A stretch of DNA of 39,038 nt from CAYTED01 sp964537075 (GCA_964537075.1 CAZIBB010000004.1:1-39038), one strand, 5' to 3'; shown: positions 1 to 7,649, counted from the stretch's first letter. Notes: generated by a model not told the origin, from the sequence alone. Made by a program: numbers and translations.

Positions 1-30
1 CCAAAAAGGAGAAAAAATAAAAAATGCAGT

Positions 31-59
31 TTAGGATTTTAAAACTTTTCGTTTATAAT
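31..59 (+). promoter_or_regulatory. putative promoter of the hydrogenase large subunit gene
   Basis: A perfect -10 hexamer TATAAT lies at 54-59, with a weak -35-like TTAGGA at 31-36 and 17-bp spacing. Transcription would start near 66, giving a leader of about 38 nt. That leader is almost entirely an A/T-rich array of 7-nt units (64-98), with only AAGA-type purines before the ATG. The small subunit may lie further upstream, so this could be an internal promoter. Confidence 0.4.
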
Positions 60-103
60 TTGTTTGGAAATTGTAATTTTGAATTTTAAATTTAAAAAAG
101 AAT

Positions 104-1408
104 ATGCACCAAGTATCAGAACTCAGTAAATTTTCGATCGATGAGATTACCAAAGTCGAAGGTGCGGCCGGTCTCGACGTGGAATTCAAGGATGGGAAGG
201 TAGAATCGGTAAAGTTCAAGATCGAGGAATACAAGCGATTTTATACTGAAGCCGTCAAGGGAAAGCCAATCTCTGCCGTTCCTCAACTCTTATCGCGTAT
301 TTGCGGGACTTGTTCCAACGCGCATCTCCTCGCTTCTTCTGAGGCCGTAGAACGAACGCTCGGACTCGTTCCATCAGAGCAGACGATGCAGCTTCGAGAT
401 CTGACGAATCATGGTCTCATCATTCGCGATCATGCGCTGCACCTTTATATCTTCTGTATGCCAGATCTGTTCGGTAAGGATTCATTTTTGGAATTCGATG
501 AGAATGATCCGCTCGAGCACGACTTGTTGCATGATGCATTCGCGGTGAAGGCGGCAGGAAATCATCTCGCGATTTATGTGGCGGGCCGAAGCGTCCATGC
601 GCCGTTCATGATGGCGGGAGGATTCGCCAAGACACCGGACAACAGTAAAAAGAAAGAAATTATCGAGGAATTGAAATCGATTCGTCCGTCGGTGCTTCGA
701 CTCATCGGGGTGTACCAGAATTCTCCGCTTTCGTTTGTTCGCGAATCGAATTATGTCGCCCTGAGGACGGAAGATTTCTCGTATCTCGAGGGAGACATCT
801 GGGATGAAGATGGATTCGTGACGGATGAATCCGGCTATCGCGATCATTTGGAGCGTGTCGTGATCCCGTATTCCGAAGCAAGCGGATATCTTTTCAAAGG
901 GAAGCCCTATCGTCTCGGAGCGCTTGCTCGGCTCAATATCAATCGTCAGTCGCTCCATGAGAATACGCGTCGTGATGCCGCGGAAGCGCTGAAAAGGTTT
1001 CCGTCCCATGATATATTCTTGAACAATCTGGCACAGGCCATCGGCATCCTTCATTCGGTCGATGATGCAATCGAGATGCTCGAGACGATCGATTTCCATG
1101 ATGAGAAACCGCTTGTCCTCCCGAAGAAGGCTGGCATAGGTGTGGGCGTGATTGAAGCGCCACGTGGTATGCTGTTTCACAAGATCGAAGTGAATGATGA
1201 GAATATTGTCGTCGATGCGGATATCATCATGCCGACGGGGCAAAATCAGATTACGATCGAATACGATTTGAAAGATTTTCTCAATGCCAATATCGATATG
1301 GATCGGGATCGCCTGAAGCTCGAATGTGAGCGTATCATCCGTGCGTATGACCCTTGTATGAGCTGTGCCTCGCACTTCCTCACGGTAAATTGGCTAGACA
1401 AGAAGTAA
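104..1408 (+). CDS. [NiFe] hydrogenase large (catalytic) subunit, group 3-like
   Basis: This is the 434-aa catalytic subunit that carries the Ni-Fe(CN)2CO site for reversible H2 oxidation or evolution. Both nickel-binding motifs are intact: the L1 motif RICGTCSNAH at residues 65-74 (Cys67, Cys70) and the L2 motif DPCMSCASH at residues 416-424 (Cys418, Cys421). The 10-residue tail after His424 (FLTVNWLDKK) is the peptide removed by the maturation endopeptidase. Length and an N-terminal VEG motif suit soluble group 3 enzymes, the type usually found in Patescibacteria, but the subgroup (3b, 3c or 3d) cannot be fixed without a tree. The small subunit is not in the window and probably lies upstream. 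The 3' end overlaps the convergent protease gene by 29 bp. hypCDEF lie nearby and supply the cofactor ligands. Confidence 0.95.
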   Translation: MHQVSELSKFSIDEITKVEGAAGLDVEFKDGKVESVKFKIEEYKRFYTEAVKGKPISAVPQLLSRICGTCSNAHLLASSEAVERTLGLVPSEQTMQLRDLTNHGLIIRDHALHLYIFCMPDLFGKDSFLEFDENDPLEHDLLHDAFAVKAAGNHLAIYVAGRSVHAPFMMAGGFAKTPDNSKKKEIIEELKSIRPSVLRLIGVYQNSPLSFVRESNYVALRTEDFSYLEGDIWDEDGFVTDESGYRDHLERVVIPYSEASGYLFKGKPYRLGALARLNINRQSLHENTRRDAAEALKRFPSHDIFLNNLAQAIGILHSVDDAIEMLETIDFHDEKPLVLPKKAGIGVGVIEAPRGMLFHKIEVNDENIVVDADIIMPTGQNQITIEYDLKDFLNANIDMDRDRLKLECERIIRAYDPCMSCASHFLTVNWLDKK

Positions 1409-1760
1409 CTTCTTCTAGAGCAAGGTTTTCATCGTAGGGCATCGGTATTCCGAGTATTCGGATACCGATGTTTTTATTGAGCTTTCTTGCGAAGAGGAGA
1501 AAGGCTGCAAGGTCGAAGTCGTGGGCGGTGACACGTGTTTTCGGGTTGGCGATATCATCAACAGAGAGCCACATGACCCTTGGGATGCCGACGACGCTGT
1601 CGATGATAATCCAATCTTTTTCTTTGACTGGCAAGTCAAGTTCATTTGGGTCTTCAGCAACGAAACGAATATTAGGAAAACGAGCCTTCAAACGGGATTT
1701 GATACGATGGGGCAAATTGTCTTCCGGGAGGTCCGGATTGCCAAATAAGGATATTTTCAT
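1380..1760 (-). CDS. hydrogenase maturation endopeptidase (HycI/HyaD family)
   Basis: A 126-aa protein expected to cleave the C-terminal tail of the large subunit after nickel insertion. It starts with the family's N-terminal GN motif (KISLFGNPDLPED, Gly7-Asn8) followed by acidic residues 13-14 where the Ni-sensing Glu/Asp normally sits. IIIDSVVG supplies the second metal-binding Asp, and a His lies in the VTAHDFDL segment. It is slightly shorter than the usual 140-160 aa and lacks the standard DDG after GN, so it is a divergent member. It is transcribed towards the hydrogenase gene and overlaps its 3' end; the overlap falls within codons of the tail the enzyme should remove. The start is supported by a TGCTATACT box 7 nt upstream. 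Confidence 0.85.
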   Translation of the reverse strand: MKISLFGNPDLPEDNLPHRIKSRLKARFPNIRFVAEDPNELDLPVKEKDWIIIDSVVGIPRVMWLSVDDIANPKTRVTAHDFDLAAFLLFARKLNKNIGIRILGIPMPYDENLALEEVTSCLANLP

Positions 1761-1767
1761 ACTCGCC

Positions 1768-1776
1768 AGTATAGCA
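1768..1776 (-). promoter_or_regulatory. extended -10 promoter of the protease gene
   Basis: On the minus strand TGCTATACT (extended -10) ends 7 nt before the ATG at 1760. Transcription would start at or very near the ATG, so the mRNA is probably leaderless. No convincing -35 is visible, as expected for an extended -10 promoter. Confidence 0.5.
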
Positions 1777-1812
1777 TGAACAAATATGTTTTTTTAATAC
1801 ATAATTTTTCTT

Positions 1813-1844
1813 CATACTTTTCTTTGTCCGCAAAGAAAAGTATG
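1813..1844. repeat. perfect 14-bp hairpin
   Basis: Arms 1813-1826 and 1831-1844 are perfect inverse complements with a TCCG loop. There is no long T tract directly after either arm, so it is a hairpin repeat and at best a weak bidirectional terminator between the protease gene and the next operon. Confidence 0.7.
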
Positions 1845-1862
1845 GAAAAGAAACTCTCTCCT

Positions 1863-1984
1863 GCGATAACAATCGAGAAATTCTCGACTCACCTAATGGA
1901 AGCTCTCAAGAGGCGTTTCACTTCCTCCTTTTGAGAACTTCTCTTCTCTTGAGTGAGTCGTGAATTTCTAGCGATTCTTATCGC
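1863..1984. repeat. long imperfect inverted-repeat element
   Basis: Arms 1863-1892 and 1953-1984 match over about 30 bp with two substitutions and one 2-nt indel. A nested arm pair (CTCAAGAG near 1904 with CTCTTGAG near 1946) extends the stem inward. It is followed by a GCGG/CCGC mini-hairpin near 1984-1998. No ORF is present. The design resembles a MITE or a structured RNA. Only one copy is in the window, so it cannot be assigned. Confidence 0.6.
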
Positions 1985-2046
1985 GCGGAGCCCCGCAGGA
2001 CCAAGCGAGAGGAGTATTTTAAGATTTAATTAATTAAGAACTTGCA

Positions 2047-2074
2047 TCAAAATTCAAAATTAGAAATTCGAAAT
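2047..2074. repeat. heptanucleotide array (4 units) just upstream of a promoter
   Basis: Four consecutive 7-nt units TCAAAAT, TCAAAAT, TAGAAAT, TCGAAAT directly precede the TGCTATACT promoter of the DUF457-type gene. One of many degenerate 7-nt arrays in the window. Confidence 0.7.
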
Positions 2075-2078
2075 TGAG

Positions 2079-2087
2079 TGCTATACT
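2079..2087 (+). promoter_or_regulatory. extended -10 promoter of the DUF457-type gene
   Basis: TGCTATACT at 2079-2087, eight nucleotides before the ATG at 2096. No Shine-Dalgarno fits in the short leader, which suggests a leaderless transcript. Confidence 0.5.
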
Positions 2088-2095
2088 GACATTAT

Positions 2096-2602
2096 ATGGA
2101 TACACTTTCACACGGGCTTTGGGGTGGCATTTTCTTTGGTCGAAAACTTCGAAAGGATTTTTGGATAGCGTTTCTGTTTGGCGTTCTACCAGACTTGCTT
2201 TCTTTCGGAATATACATAGCCGGTTCTTGGGTAGGAATTTTTAATCATCCGAGTTTTTCTTCTGGCAAGCACCCTGATCCGTCGGTGATCCCGACATTCG
2301 TGCAGAGCTTTTATAATGTGACGCATAGCCTTGTTGTGTTCCTTTTGGTATTTGGTATCGTATTTCTCATTCGAAAAAAGATGTACTGGCCGATGATGGC
2401 ATGGCCACTCCATATACTCTCTGATATCCCAACACATTCGGCAGAATTTTTCCCGACACCGTTTCTGTGGCCGCTTTCAAATTTTCATGTGCAGGGAACA
2501 TCCTGGGGACAGCCATATATTTTTTTCCCGAATTGGATCGCTCTCATCCTGTGCCTGTATTGGTTTTTTCTCCGTCCCCGTTGTCAAAAAAAACAGCGGT
2601 GA
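2096..2602 (+). CDS. DUF457/YdjM-type membrane-bound putative metal-dependent hydrolase
   Basis: A 168-aa polytopic membrane protein with about four hydrophobic segments. It begins MDTLSHGLWGG and carries conserved-looking metal-ligand motifs: LPDLLSFG near residue 40, VTHSLVVF near residue 80, and WPLHILSDIPTHS near residues 103-115. This His/Asp pattern matches the YdjM/DUF457 family of predicted inner-membrane hydrolases, whose substrates are unknown. It stands alone between the protease and hypC, with its own leaderless-type promoter, and the sequence shows no link to hydrogenase maturation. The family assignment rests on pattern recognition alone. Confidence 0.65.
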   Translation: MDTLSHGLWGGIFFGRKLRKDFWIAFLFGVLPDLLSFGIYIAGSWVGIFNHPSFSSGKHPDPSVIPTFVQSFYNVTHSLVVFLLVFGIVFLIRKKMYWPMMAWPLHILSDIPTHSAEFFPTPFLWPLSNFHVQGTSWGQPYIFFPNWIALILCLYWFFLRPRCQKKQR

Positions 2603-2621
2603 AACCCCTGTAGGTGATGGG

Positions 2622-2650
2622 TTGTCTCCTTGATGACACCCTGCTATCAT
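2622..2650 (+). promoter_or_regulatory. promoter of hypCDE
   Basis: A -35-like TTGTCT at 2622-2627, 17-bp spacer and an extended -10 TGCTATCAT at 2642-2650. The hypC ATG at 2660 lies 9 nt downstream. The placement supports the short hypC start, because the longer reading from 2630 would begin upstream of the -10. Confidence 0.5.
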
Positions 2651-2659
2651 GTGCTGTAT

Positions 2660-2905
2660 ATGTGTCTTGCTATTCCAGGGAAAATCGAAGTGGTGAATGG
2701 GAAAAAGGCGACCGTTGATTTCAACGGTATCAAGCGTCAGGTAGATTTGTCATTTCTCTCGGATGCCAAGGTGAATGATTGGGTACTCGTACATGTCGGA
2801 TTTGTTATTCAGAAGATTGACGAGGCATTGGCACGAGAATCCTATCGTTTGCTGTCCGATTCGCGCAAGGAAGAATTGGAATCCGAGTTGAAGAACATTC
2901 CATGA
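2660..2905 (+). CDS. hypC: [NiFe] hydrogenase maturation chaperone HypC
   Basis: An 81-aa HypC/HupF-family protein with the signature N-terminus MCLAIPGKI; Cys2 binds HypD and the Fe(CN)2CO unit and delivers it to the large-subunit precursor. The rest (VDFNGIKRQVDLSFL, VGDWV-like VNDWVLVHVGFVIQKID) follows the family's beta-barrel pattern. The ATG at 2660 is chosen over an upstream in-frame ATG at 2630 because Cys2 must follow the initiator Met and the promoter lies just before 2660. The TGA stop overlaps the hypD ATG by 4 nt (ATGA), so the two genes are translationally coupled. Confidence 0.95.
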   Translation: MCLAIPGKIEVVNGKKATVDFNGIKRQVDLSFLSDAKVNDWVLVHVGFVIQKIDEALARESYRLLSDSRKEELESELKNIP

Positions 2906-3918
2906 AAAATACGCTCATAGACGATATCAACTCGCTCGCAAGCGACATGGGGGAAGTTCGACTCATGGAAGTTTGTGGCGGACATACCAATACGGTCATG
3001 CGTTACGGTCTGCGTGATGTACTCCCGAAAAACATCCGGCTTATCTCTGGTCCGGGTTGTCCGGTGTGCGTTACTTCACAGCGGGATATCGATTCCATGA
3101 TAGAGCTCGCGCTCTCGGGCGTGCCGGTCGCAACTTATGGCGATATGGTCAATGTTCCCGGAACGAAAATGAGCCTCATCGATGCACAGAATCTTGGTGC
3201 GGATGTGCGTATGGTGTATTCGATCGATCAGATTATTCATGAGAAAGACCGGGTCTTTTTTGCGGTCGGATTCGAGACGACCACTCCGATGACCGCGAAA
3301 CTCCTCTCTGCCGGTATCAAGGTTTTTTGTGCCCACAAAGTCATGCCGCCTGCTATGCGAGCACTCACACAGGAGATGCGCTTGGATGGGTTTATTGATC
3401 CCGGGCATGTTTCGGCGATTATCGGGAGTGACGTATGGGGGCAGATGGATATCCCGCTTCCCCAGGTTATTTCCGGGTTCAAACCGGACCAGCTTCTTCA
3501 TGCTATTCTCATACTCTTACGGCTGATTAAAAACAAGGAAGTACGTGTCGTGAATGATTATTCTGAAATCGTATTTCCGAATGGAAATACGATCGCGCGA
3601 CAGATGATCAAAGAGACGATGAAACCGGTGGATGCCGATTGGCGTGGCATGGGAACAATCCCTCTTTCCGGTCTCGCACCGATCGACCCGTCGCTCGATG
3701 CACGTCTCATCTATGCCGATCTTTTCAAAAATATTGTGAGTGTTGAAAATCCGGCGTGCCGATGTGGAGAGATTGTTCGCGGATTGGTGGAGCCGAAACA
3801 ATGCCCACTTTTCGGAACGGTCTGTACGCCGGAACATCCGCAGGGTGCCTGCATGGTGAATGATTCCGAGGGTGCCTGCGCTATCGCGTATAAATATGGG
3901 AAAAGTCTCGCTGAATAA
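2902..3918 (+). CDS. hypD: [NiFe] hydrogenase maturation protein HypD
   Basis: A 338-aa HypD, the [4Fe-4S] scaffold on which the Fe(CN)2CO group is assembled with HypC and HypE. Visible motifs: MEVCGGHTNTVMRYG near residue 23 (Cys for Fe binding), SGPGCPVCVT near residue 50 (thiol redox pair), FETTTPMTA in the central domain, and the C-terminal cysteine cluster (ACRCGEIVRG, CPLFGTVCTPEHPQGAC, GACAIAYKYG) that binds the cluster. Slightly shorter than the usual 360-380 aa but complete at all motifs. Coupled to hypC by ATGA. A MITE-like insertion separates it from hypE. Confidence 0.96.
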   Translation: MKNTLIDDINSLASDMGEVRLMEVCGGHTNTVMRYGLRDVLPKNIRLISGPGCPVCVTSQRDIDSMIELALSGVPVATYGDMVNVPGTKMSLIDAQNLGADVRMVYSIDQIIHEKDRVFFAVGFETTTPMTAKLLSAGIKVFCAHKVMPPAMRALTQEMRLDGFIDPGHVSAIIGSDVWGQMDIPLPQVISGFKPDQLLHAILILLRLIKNKEVRVVNDYSEIVFPNGNTIARQMIKETMKPVDADWRGMGTIPLSGLAPIDPSLDARLIYADLFKNIVSVENPACRCGEIVRGLVEPKQCPLFGTVCTPEHPQGACMVNDSEGACAIAYKYGKSLAE

Positions 3919-3921
3919 CAA

Positions 3922-4083
3922 TAGATCTGTTGCTTAATAAACTTCTTGTTAAAAATAGGCAGATTTCAGACAGAGCCGATGAGAAAATATTTTTTGTTTA
4001 GCCAAAGCTAAGCCAAAAATATTTTCTCAAGGATATGGCAAAAGGTGACATTTTTAGCTGGAGTTTATTAAGTAACAGGTCTA
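3922..4083. mobile_element. MITE-like element with 21-bp terminal inverted repeats, flanked by TA
   Basis: Termini 3923-3943 and 4062-4082 are inverse complements over 21 bp with two differences, both G-T compatible in RNA. TA lies at both ends (3922-3923 and 4082-4083), as expected for TA-targeting transposons of the IS630/Tc1-mariner type. Inside is a second hairpin, arms 3980-4002 and 4007-4029, 23 bp with one mismatch and one wobble. No transposase is encoded. It sits between hypD and hypE and ends 2 nt before the preferred hypE start. Mobility and family are inferred from structure alone. Confidence 0.65.
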
Positions 4084-4085
4084 AT

Positions 4086-5114
4086 ATGAAATCAGAAAAA
4101 ACAGAGTGCATCACGGGTGATTGTCCGATACCAGTCGAACGCAATATGCACACCGTAAAACTTTCCGAGGGGAGTGGAGGGAGAGAGATGCAATCACTCA
4201 TCGATTCGATGCGCTCGCGGTTCCCCGCTCCATCTGAATGGATGCATGGAAGCGATGACGGGGCGACCTTCGCGATTGGCGATACGCACCTCGTATTTAC
4301 GACGGATGCGTATGTGGTGACGCCGATCTTTTTTCCCGGAGGCAATATAGGGAAGATCGCATTTTGCGGGACAGTGAACGATCTTTCTGTCATGGGTGCG
4401 CGACCGATCGGCATTTCACTGTCCCTCATTCTCGAAGAAGGATTTTCAAAAGATGATCTTTTTTCCATCATTGAAACGATAGGATCCTTATCGAAGGAAA
4501 CAGGGATTCCTATCGTGACGGGGGATACGAAAGTAGTTGAGCGCGGAGGCATCGACAAGATTATCATCAATACGAGCGGAGTCGGTATTGCGGAACGAGT
4601 GTTGGAGGCACCTCTTTCCCCTGGGGATAGTATCATTGTCTCCGGCGGTATCGGAGAGCATGGTGCGGCGCTTCTCGCACGTCGGTTTGAGCTCGAGACA
4701 TCGCTCGTGACGGATAGCAAGCCGCTTCACGAAGAGTTGCTTGCGGTTGGTGCCATGATAAAGCAAGCGAAAGACATCACGCGAGGAGGACTCTCAGCCA
4801 TCCTCAATGAACTTGCGGAAAAAAATAAAGTTGGTATGGAAATTCAAGAAACACATGTTCCGATGCATGGGGAAGTGCGCGCTCTCACGGAGATTCTCGG
4901 TATCGATGTGTACAGTCTCGCCTGCGAAGGGCGATTCGTCTGTGTGGTCGCGCCTGAGTATGCTGAGAAGGTGCTCGCCATCCTCCTCACATTCAATGGA
5001 ATGGCATCTCGTATCGGAACTGTTACGAATGGAACTACTATAATCGTGCAAACCGAATATGGAAAGAAGATACTTTCAATGCCGTCCGGAAATATTGTTC
5101 CGCGAATTTGCTAG
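4086..5114 (+). CDS. hypE: [NiFe] hydrogenase maturation protein HypE (carbamoyl dehydratase)
   Basis: A 342-aa PurM/AIR-synthase-fold protein that dehydrates a C-terminal thiocarbamate to thiocyanate, making the CN ligands of the active-site iron. Motifs: KLSEGSGGREM near the N-terminus, DDGATF, GTVNDLSVMGARP (ATP binding), TGDTKVV, ITRGGLSAILNELAE, and the C-terminal end PRIC, whose last Cys is carbamoylated by HypF. An ATG at 4035 gives 17 extra residues but lies inside the inserted element. The 4086 start, just after the element, gives an N-terminus with a GDCPIP segment resembling the CPxP lead-in of many HypE proteins; 4146 is a third option. The 3' end overlaps convergent hypF by 39 bp. 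Confidence 0.94.
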   Translation: MKSEKTECITGDCPIPVERNMHTVKLSEGSGGREMQSLIDSMRSRFPAPSEWMHGSDDGATFAIGDTHLVFTTDAYVVTPIFFPGGNIGKIAFCGTVNDLSVMGARPIGISLSLILEEGFSKDDLFSIIETIGSLSKETGIPIVTGDTKVVERGGIDKIIINTSGVGIAERVLEAPLSPGDSIIVSGGIGEHGAALLARRFELETSLVTDSKPLHEELLAVGAMIKQAKDITRGGLSAILNELAEKNKVGMEIQETHVPMHGEVRALTEILGIDVYSLACEGRFVCVVAPEYAEKVLAILLTFNGMASRIGTVTNGTTIIVQTEYGKKILSMPSGNIVPRIC

Positions 5115-7253
5115 ATAAGCGGCAATTTGTCCGAAGCTGATGCCTCCATCTCCCGGAGGGACGTCATGATTGACCAATACCCCGCGTTCGAGAAAAAATG
5201 TTGTCATATTGCGATTATAAGCGCAACCGCCAGCCCATACGATGGGCTTTTTTTGTCGGGCCGCGATGGTGTAGAGACCTTCAGCGAGATAACTTTCTAC
5301 CGTTGCCGCAAGCCGCCTTGTATCTTCGTGGAGGTGTTCTACGAGGTAGGCGAAGAGCGGGGCGGTACGAAGTATGGATCCGTCGATAACAGGGGCAAGC
5401 GTGAAGGGCTGCGATGAATGAGATTCGAGGAGCATGGCCGGACGGCCGTCATACGTGCGTTCATTGCAAATACCGAGGAGTGCCGCCGCCGCATCGAGCA
5501 CGCGCCCGCAGCTTGACGTGAGCGGCGCGTTAAAGTGTTCACCGTACTGTTTTTCAAGGATGACAAGTTCCTTTCGTGTGAATTGATTTTTCATGAGGGG
5601 CTCTATTTTTTCCGGATCGAGGAACGAACGGAGAATAGCATAGAGCATTTTGTACGGATGACGCGCCGCGGAATCACCGCCGAGCTGAGGGTGCGTTTCA
5701 AGGTGACCGATGCGATGGCCGTTTTCGAAAACCTCCCCGCCCCAAATGGTTCCGTCGTCGCCAATCCCAAGCCCATCGCATACGATAGCGACGAAGTCGT
5801 CGATGCCGTGCTCCATAGCGACACCGGCAGCGTGAGCGCGATGATGCTGGATCGGAATAAGGGGAACGCCGATCTGTTCCGAGAGTTTTTTTCCAAAAAT
5901 GGATGTCCGATAGGACGGATGCGCATCACAGAGTATCACCTTTGGGATGATGCGGGTCATGGCGAGAAACCGTTCAATCGACTCCTCATAATGTCTGAAA
6001 GTGTCGGGATGCGCGGTATTGCCGAGGTAGGGTGAGAGAATCACACGTCCATGGCCGTCGTAGAGCGCGAATGTGCTGTTCATCTCGGCCCCAAGAGCAA
6101 GGATTGGCGCAGTATTCCGTGAGGGAATGGAGATGGATCGCGGTACAAAGCCACGACTGCGCCGAATGAGAAGTGGTGTTTCTTGTATAGCCTTCACGAC
6201 CGAATCATCTACAGCATTGTGAATTTCGCGATCATGATCAAGGACGAGCGAAACGAATTGCTCTTCTCTCAGAGTCGTGATGGGTGCGTCCATCGCATTG
6301 GATGAGGTACATATGAGTGGTTTTTTGTAGTGTTCGAAGAGGAGTATGTGCAGGGCGGTATAGGCGAGCATGATGCCGACACTATCGAGTTCGCTTGCCG
6401 GAGGGGTCATGCTGTTTTTTTGCACGAGAACAATCGGCCTTTCAACCGACAGGAGGAGCTCCTTTTCTTTCGGGGTGATAGTGGAGATGCTTTCAGCCAG
6501 AGCGATATCGCGGCAGAGGAGAGCATATGGTTTTCCAGCCCGCCCGGTGAGATCATTGAGTCTCTTGATATTTTCCTTACGAGCAGCACACATAAGATGA
6601 AAGCCGCCAACACCCTTAATCGCGATGATTTCCCCTGCTTCGAGAGTTCTGGCGATGGTTTTGAATATATCGGCTGAATGCATGCCGAAAAGAGGGTTTC
6701 CGTCTCGATAGAGAGTGAGTCGTGGCCCGCAATCATGGCAGGCAATCGTTTGCGCATGGAAACGTCGATCGAACGGGTCTTCGTATTCCTTGCGGCAAGC
6801 GGGACAGAGCTCAAAAGGGCTCATGGTAGTGGTGTCACGATCATATGGATTGCCGTGGGTGATGGTGAAGCGTGGCCCGCAATGCGTGCAGGTGATGAAA
6901 AAATATCCAAAGCGCCGGTTCTTTGGATCGGTGAGTTCAGCGAGGCAATCATCACAGAGAAAGAAATCTGGTGGGATCTCGGAAAAACCGTCACCGGTGC
7001 TTGTTTTGATGGTGAAGTCAGTGTAGGATTCATCGATTTTTTTTTCACGAACTCCGTCGATACGGATATGAGAGGGGACGCTCGCGAGAATACGTTGAAA
7101 AGCGACTGTATTGTCAACTACCACCTCGACACCATTTCCCACATTTTGAACATAACCGAGAAGACCTGCATTCGTACAGGCGCCATAAATAAATGGCCGG
7201 AATCCGACTCCTTGTACGACCCCGGTGATGGTAAATCGAGTGAATGTTCGCAT
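5076..7253 (-). CDS. hypF: carbamoyltransferase HypF
   Basis: A 725-aa HypF, which uses carbamoyl phosphate and ATP to carbamoylate the C-terminal Cys of HypE. Domain order is complete: acylphosphatase-like domain (GVVQGVGFRPF, residues 11-21), two C4 zinc fingers (CDDC...CTHC and CPAC...CHDC), a YrdC-like nucleotide-binding domain (GVGGFHLMCAA) and a Kae1/TobZ-like domain (HHRAHAAGVAMEH, GDDGTIWGGEVF, WAGGCAYNRN). The C-terminus has the expected DGGISFGQ. The start at 7253 is chosen because the acylphosphatase domain begins right there; the reading upstream to 7523 has no homology and runs into the repeat at 7452. It faces hypE tail to tail with a 39-bp overlap. Confidence 0.95.
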   Translation of the reverse strand: MRTFTRFTITGVVQGVGFRPFIYGACTNAGLLGYVQNVGNGVEVVVDNTVAFQRILASVPSHIRIDGVREKKIDESYTDFTIKTSTGDGFSEIPPDFFLCDDCLAELTDPKNRRFGYFFITCTHCGPRFTITHGNPYDRDTTTMSPFELCPACRKEYEDPFDRRFHAQTIACHDCGPRLTLYRDGNPLFGMHSADIFKTIARTLEAGEIIAIKGVGGFHLMCAARKENIKRLNDLTGRAGKPYALLCRDIALAESISTITPKEKELLLSVERPIVLVQKNSMTPPASELDSVGIMLAYTALHILLFEHYKKPLICTSSNAMDAPITTLREEQFVSLVLDHDREIHNAVDDSVVKAIQETPLLIRRSRGFVPRSISIPSRNTAPILALGAEMNSTFALYDGHGRVILSPYLGNTAHPDTFRHYEESIERFLAMTRIIPKVILCDAHPSYRTSIFGKKLSEQIGVPLIPIQHHRAHAAGVAMEHGIDDFVAIVCDGLGIGDDGTIWGGEVFENGHRIGHLETHPQLGGDSAARHPYKMLYAILRSFLDPEKIEPLMKNQFTRKELVILEKQYGEHFNAPLTSSCGRVLDAAAALLGICNERTYDGRPAMLLESHSSQPFTLAPVIDGSILRTAPLFAYLVEHLHEDTRRLAATVESYLAEGLYTIAARQKKPIVWAGGCAYNRNMTTFFLERGVLVNHDVPPGDGGISFGQIAAYLANSRNNISGRH

Positions 7254-7342
7254 AACAAAAAAGTGAGGGTTGGTGATAATCCTGGAACTCGCCTCGCGCG
7301 TGGTCTCTCCTGGTGGTATCGTAAGAGCCACCTTCAGTATGG

Positions 7343-7348
7343 AGTATA
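7343..7348 (-). promoter_or_regulatory. putative hypF promoter (-10 TATACT)
   Basis: On the minus strand TATACT (7348 to 7343) would start transcription near 7336 and give a leader of about 80 nt. The leader holds a small GGTGG/CCACC hairpin. No good -35 is visible. The rest of 7254-7451 shows no gene. Confidence 0.35.
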
Positions 7349-7451
7349 CAATCAGGAGGGAACCTTTCCTAGTCATCACGTATCTCTTTTCTTTTTTCAT
7401 GACATCATGGACAAAAGGTGAAAAATGCGCTATAATGGGAGTACAAGTAGA

Positions 7452-7644
7452 AAAGTCTGTTCGAAATCTCATCGCGGAGGTTGAAAAGAGGCGGTTTCTC
7501 CTGCTTGTCGCCTGAAATCTCATTCTTTCGGCTGCAAATCCTGAAAAACTCGTCGGGTTATCTCGATAACCCTCCTCATTTTCTCAGAATTTTCGCTCGA
7601 AATGATGAAATTTCATGTCCGACATGAGATTTCGAACAGACTTT
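7452..7644 (+). repeat. dispersed structured element, family B copy 1, with perfect 21-bp terminal inverted repeat
   Basis: The ends 7452-7472 and 7624-7644 are a perfect 21-bp inverted repeat. The inner part (about 7503-7633) is homologous to a second copy on the minus strand at 17980-18106, with shared blocks such as CTCAGAATTTTCGCTCGAAA. The 10-mer GAAATCTCAT occurs at both 7463-7472 and 7514-7523, and each can pair with 7624-7633. It lies right beside the scaffold gap, which fits a repeat breaking the assembly. No ORF is encoded. Confidence 0.75.
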
Positions 7645-7649
7645 AAAAC

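Noticed and set aside
3..20. Possible tail of an upstream gene (K-K-E-K-K-stop)
   Set aside because: Five A-rich codons before a TAA are not enough evidence; the hydrogenase small subunit may be upstream but cannot be shown.
482..1375. 297-aa minus-strand ORF opposite the hydrogenase large subunit
   Set aside because: Shadow of a gene with perfect hydrogenase motifs; its sequence shows no domain or coding logic.
7254..7523. Longer HypF with 90 extra N-terminal residues
   Set aside because: The extra part has no homology, precedes the acylphosphatase start and runs into a repeat element.
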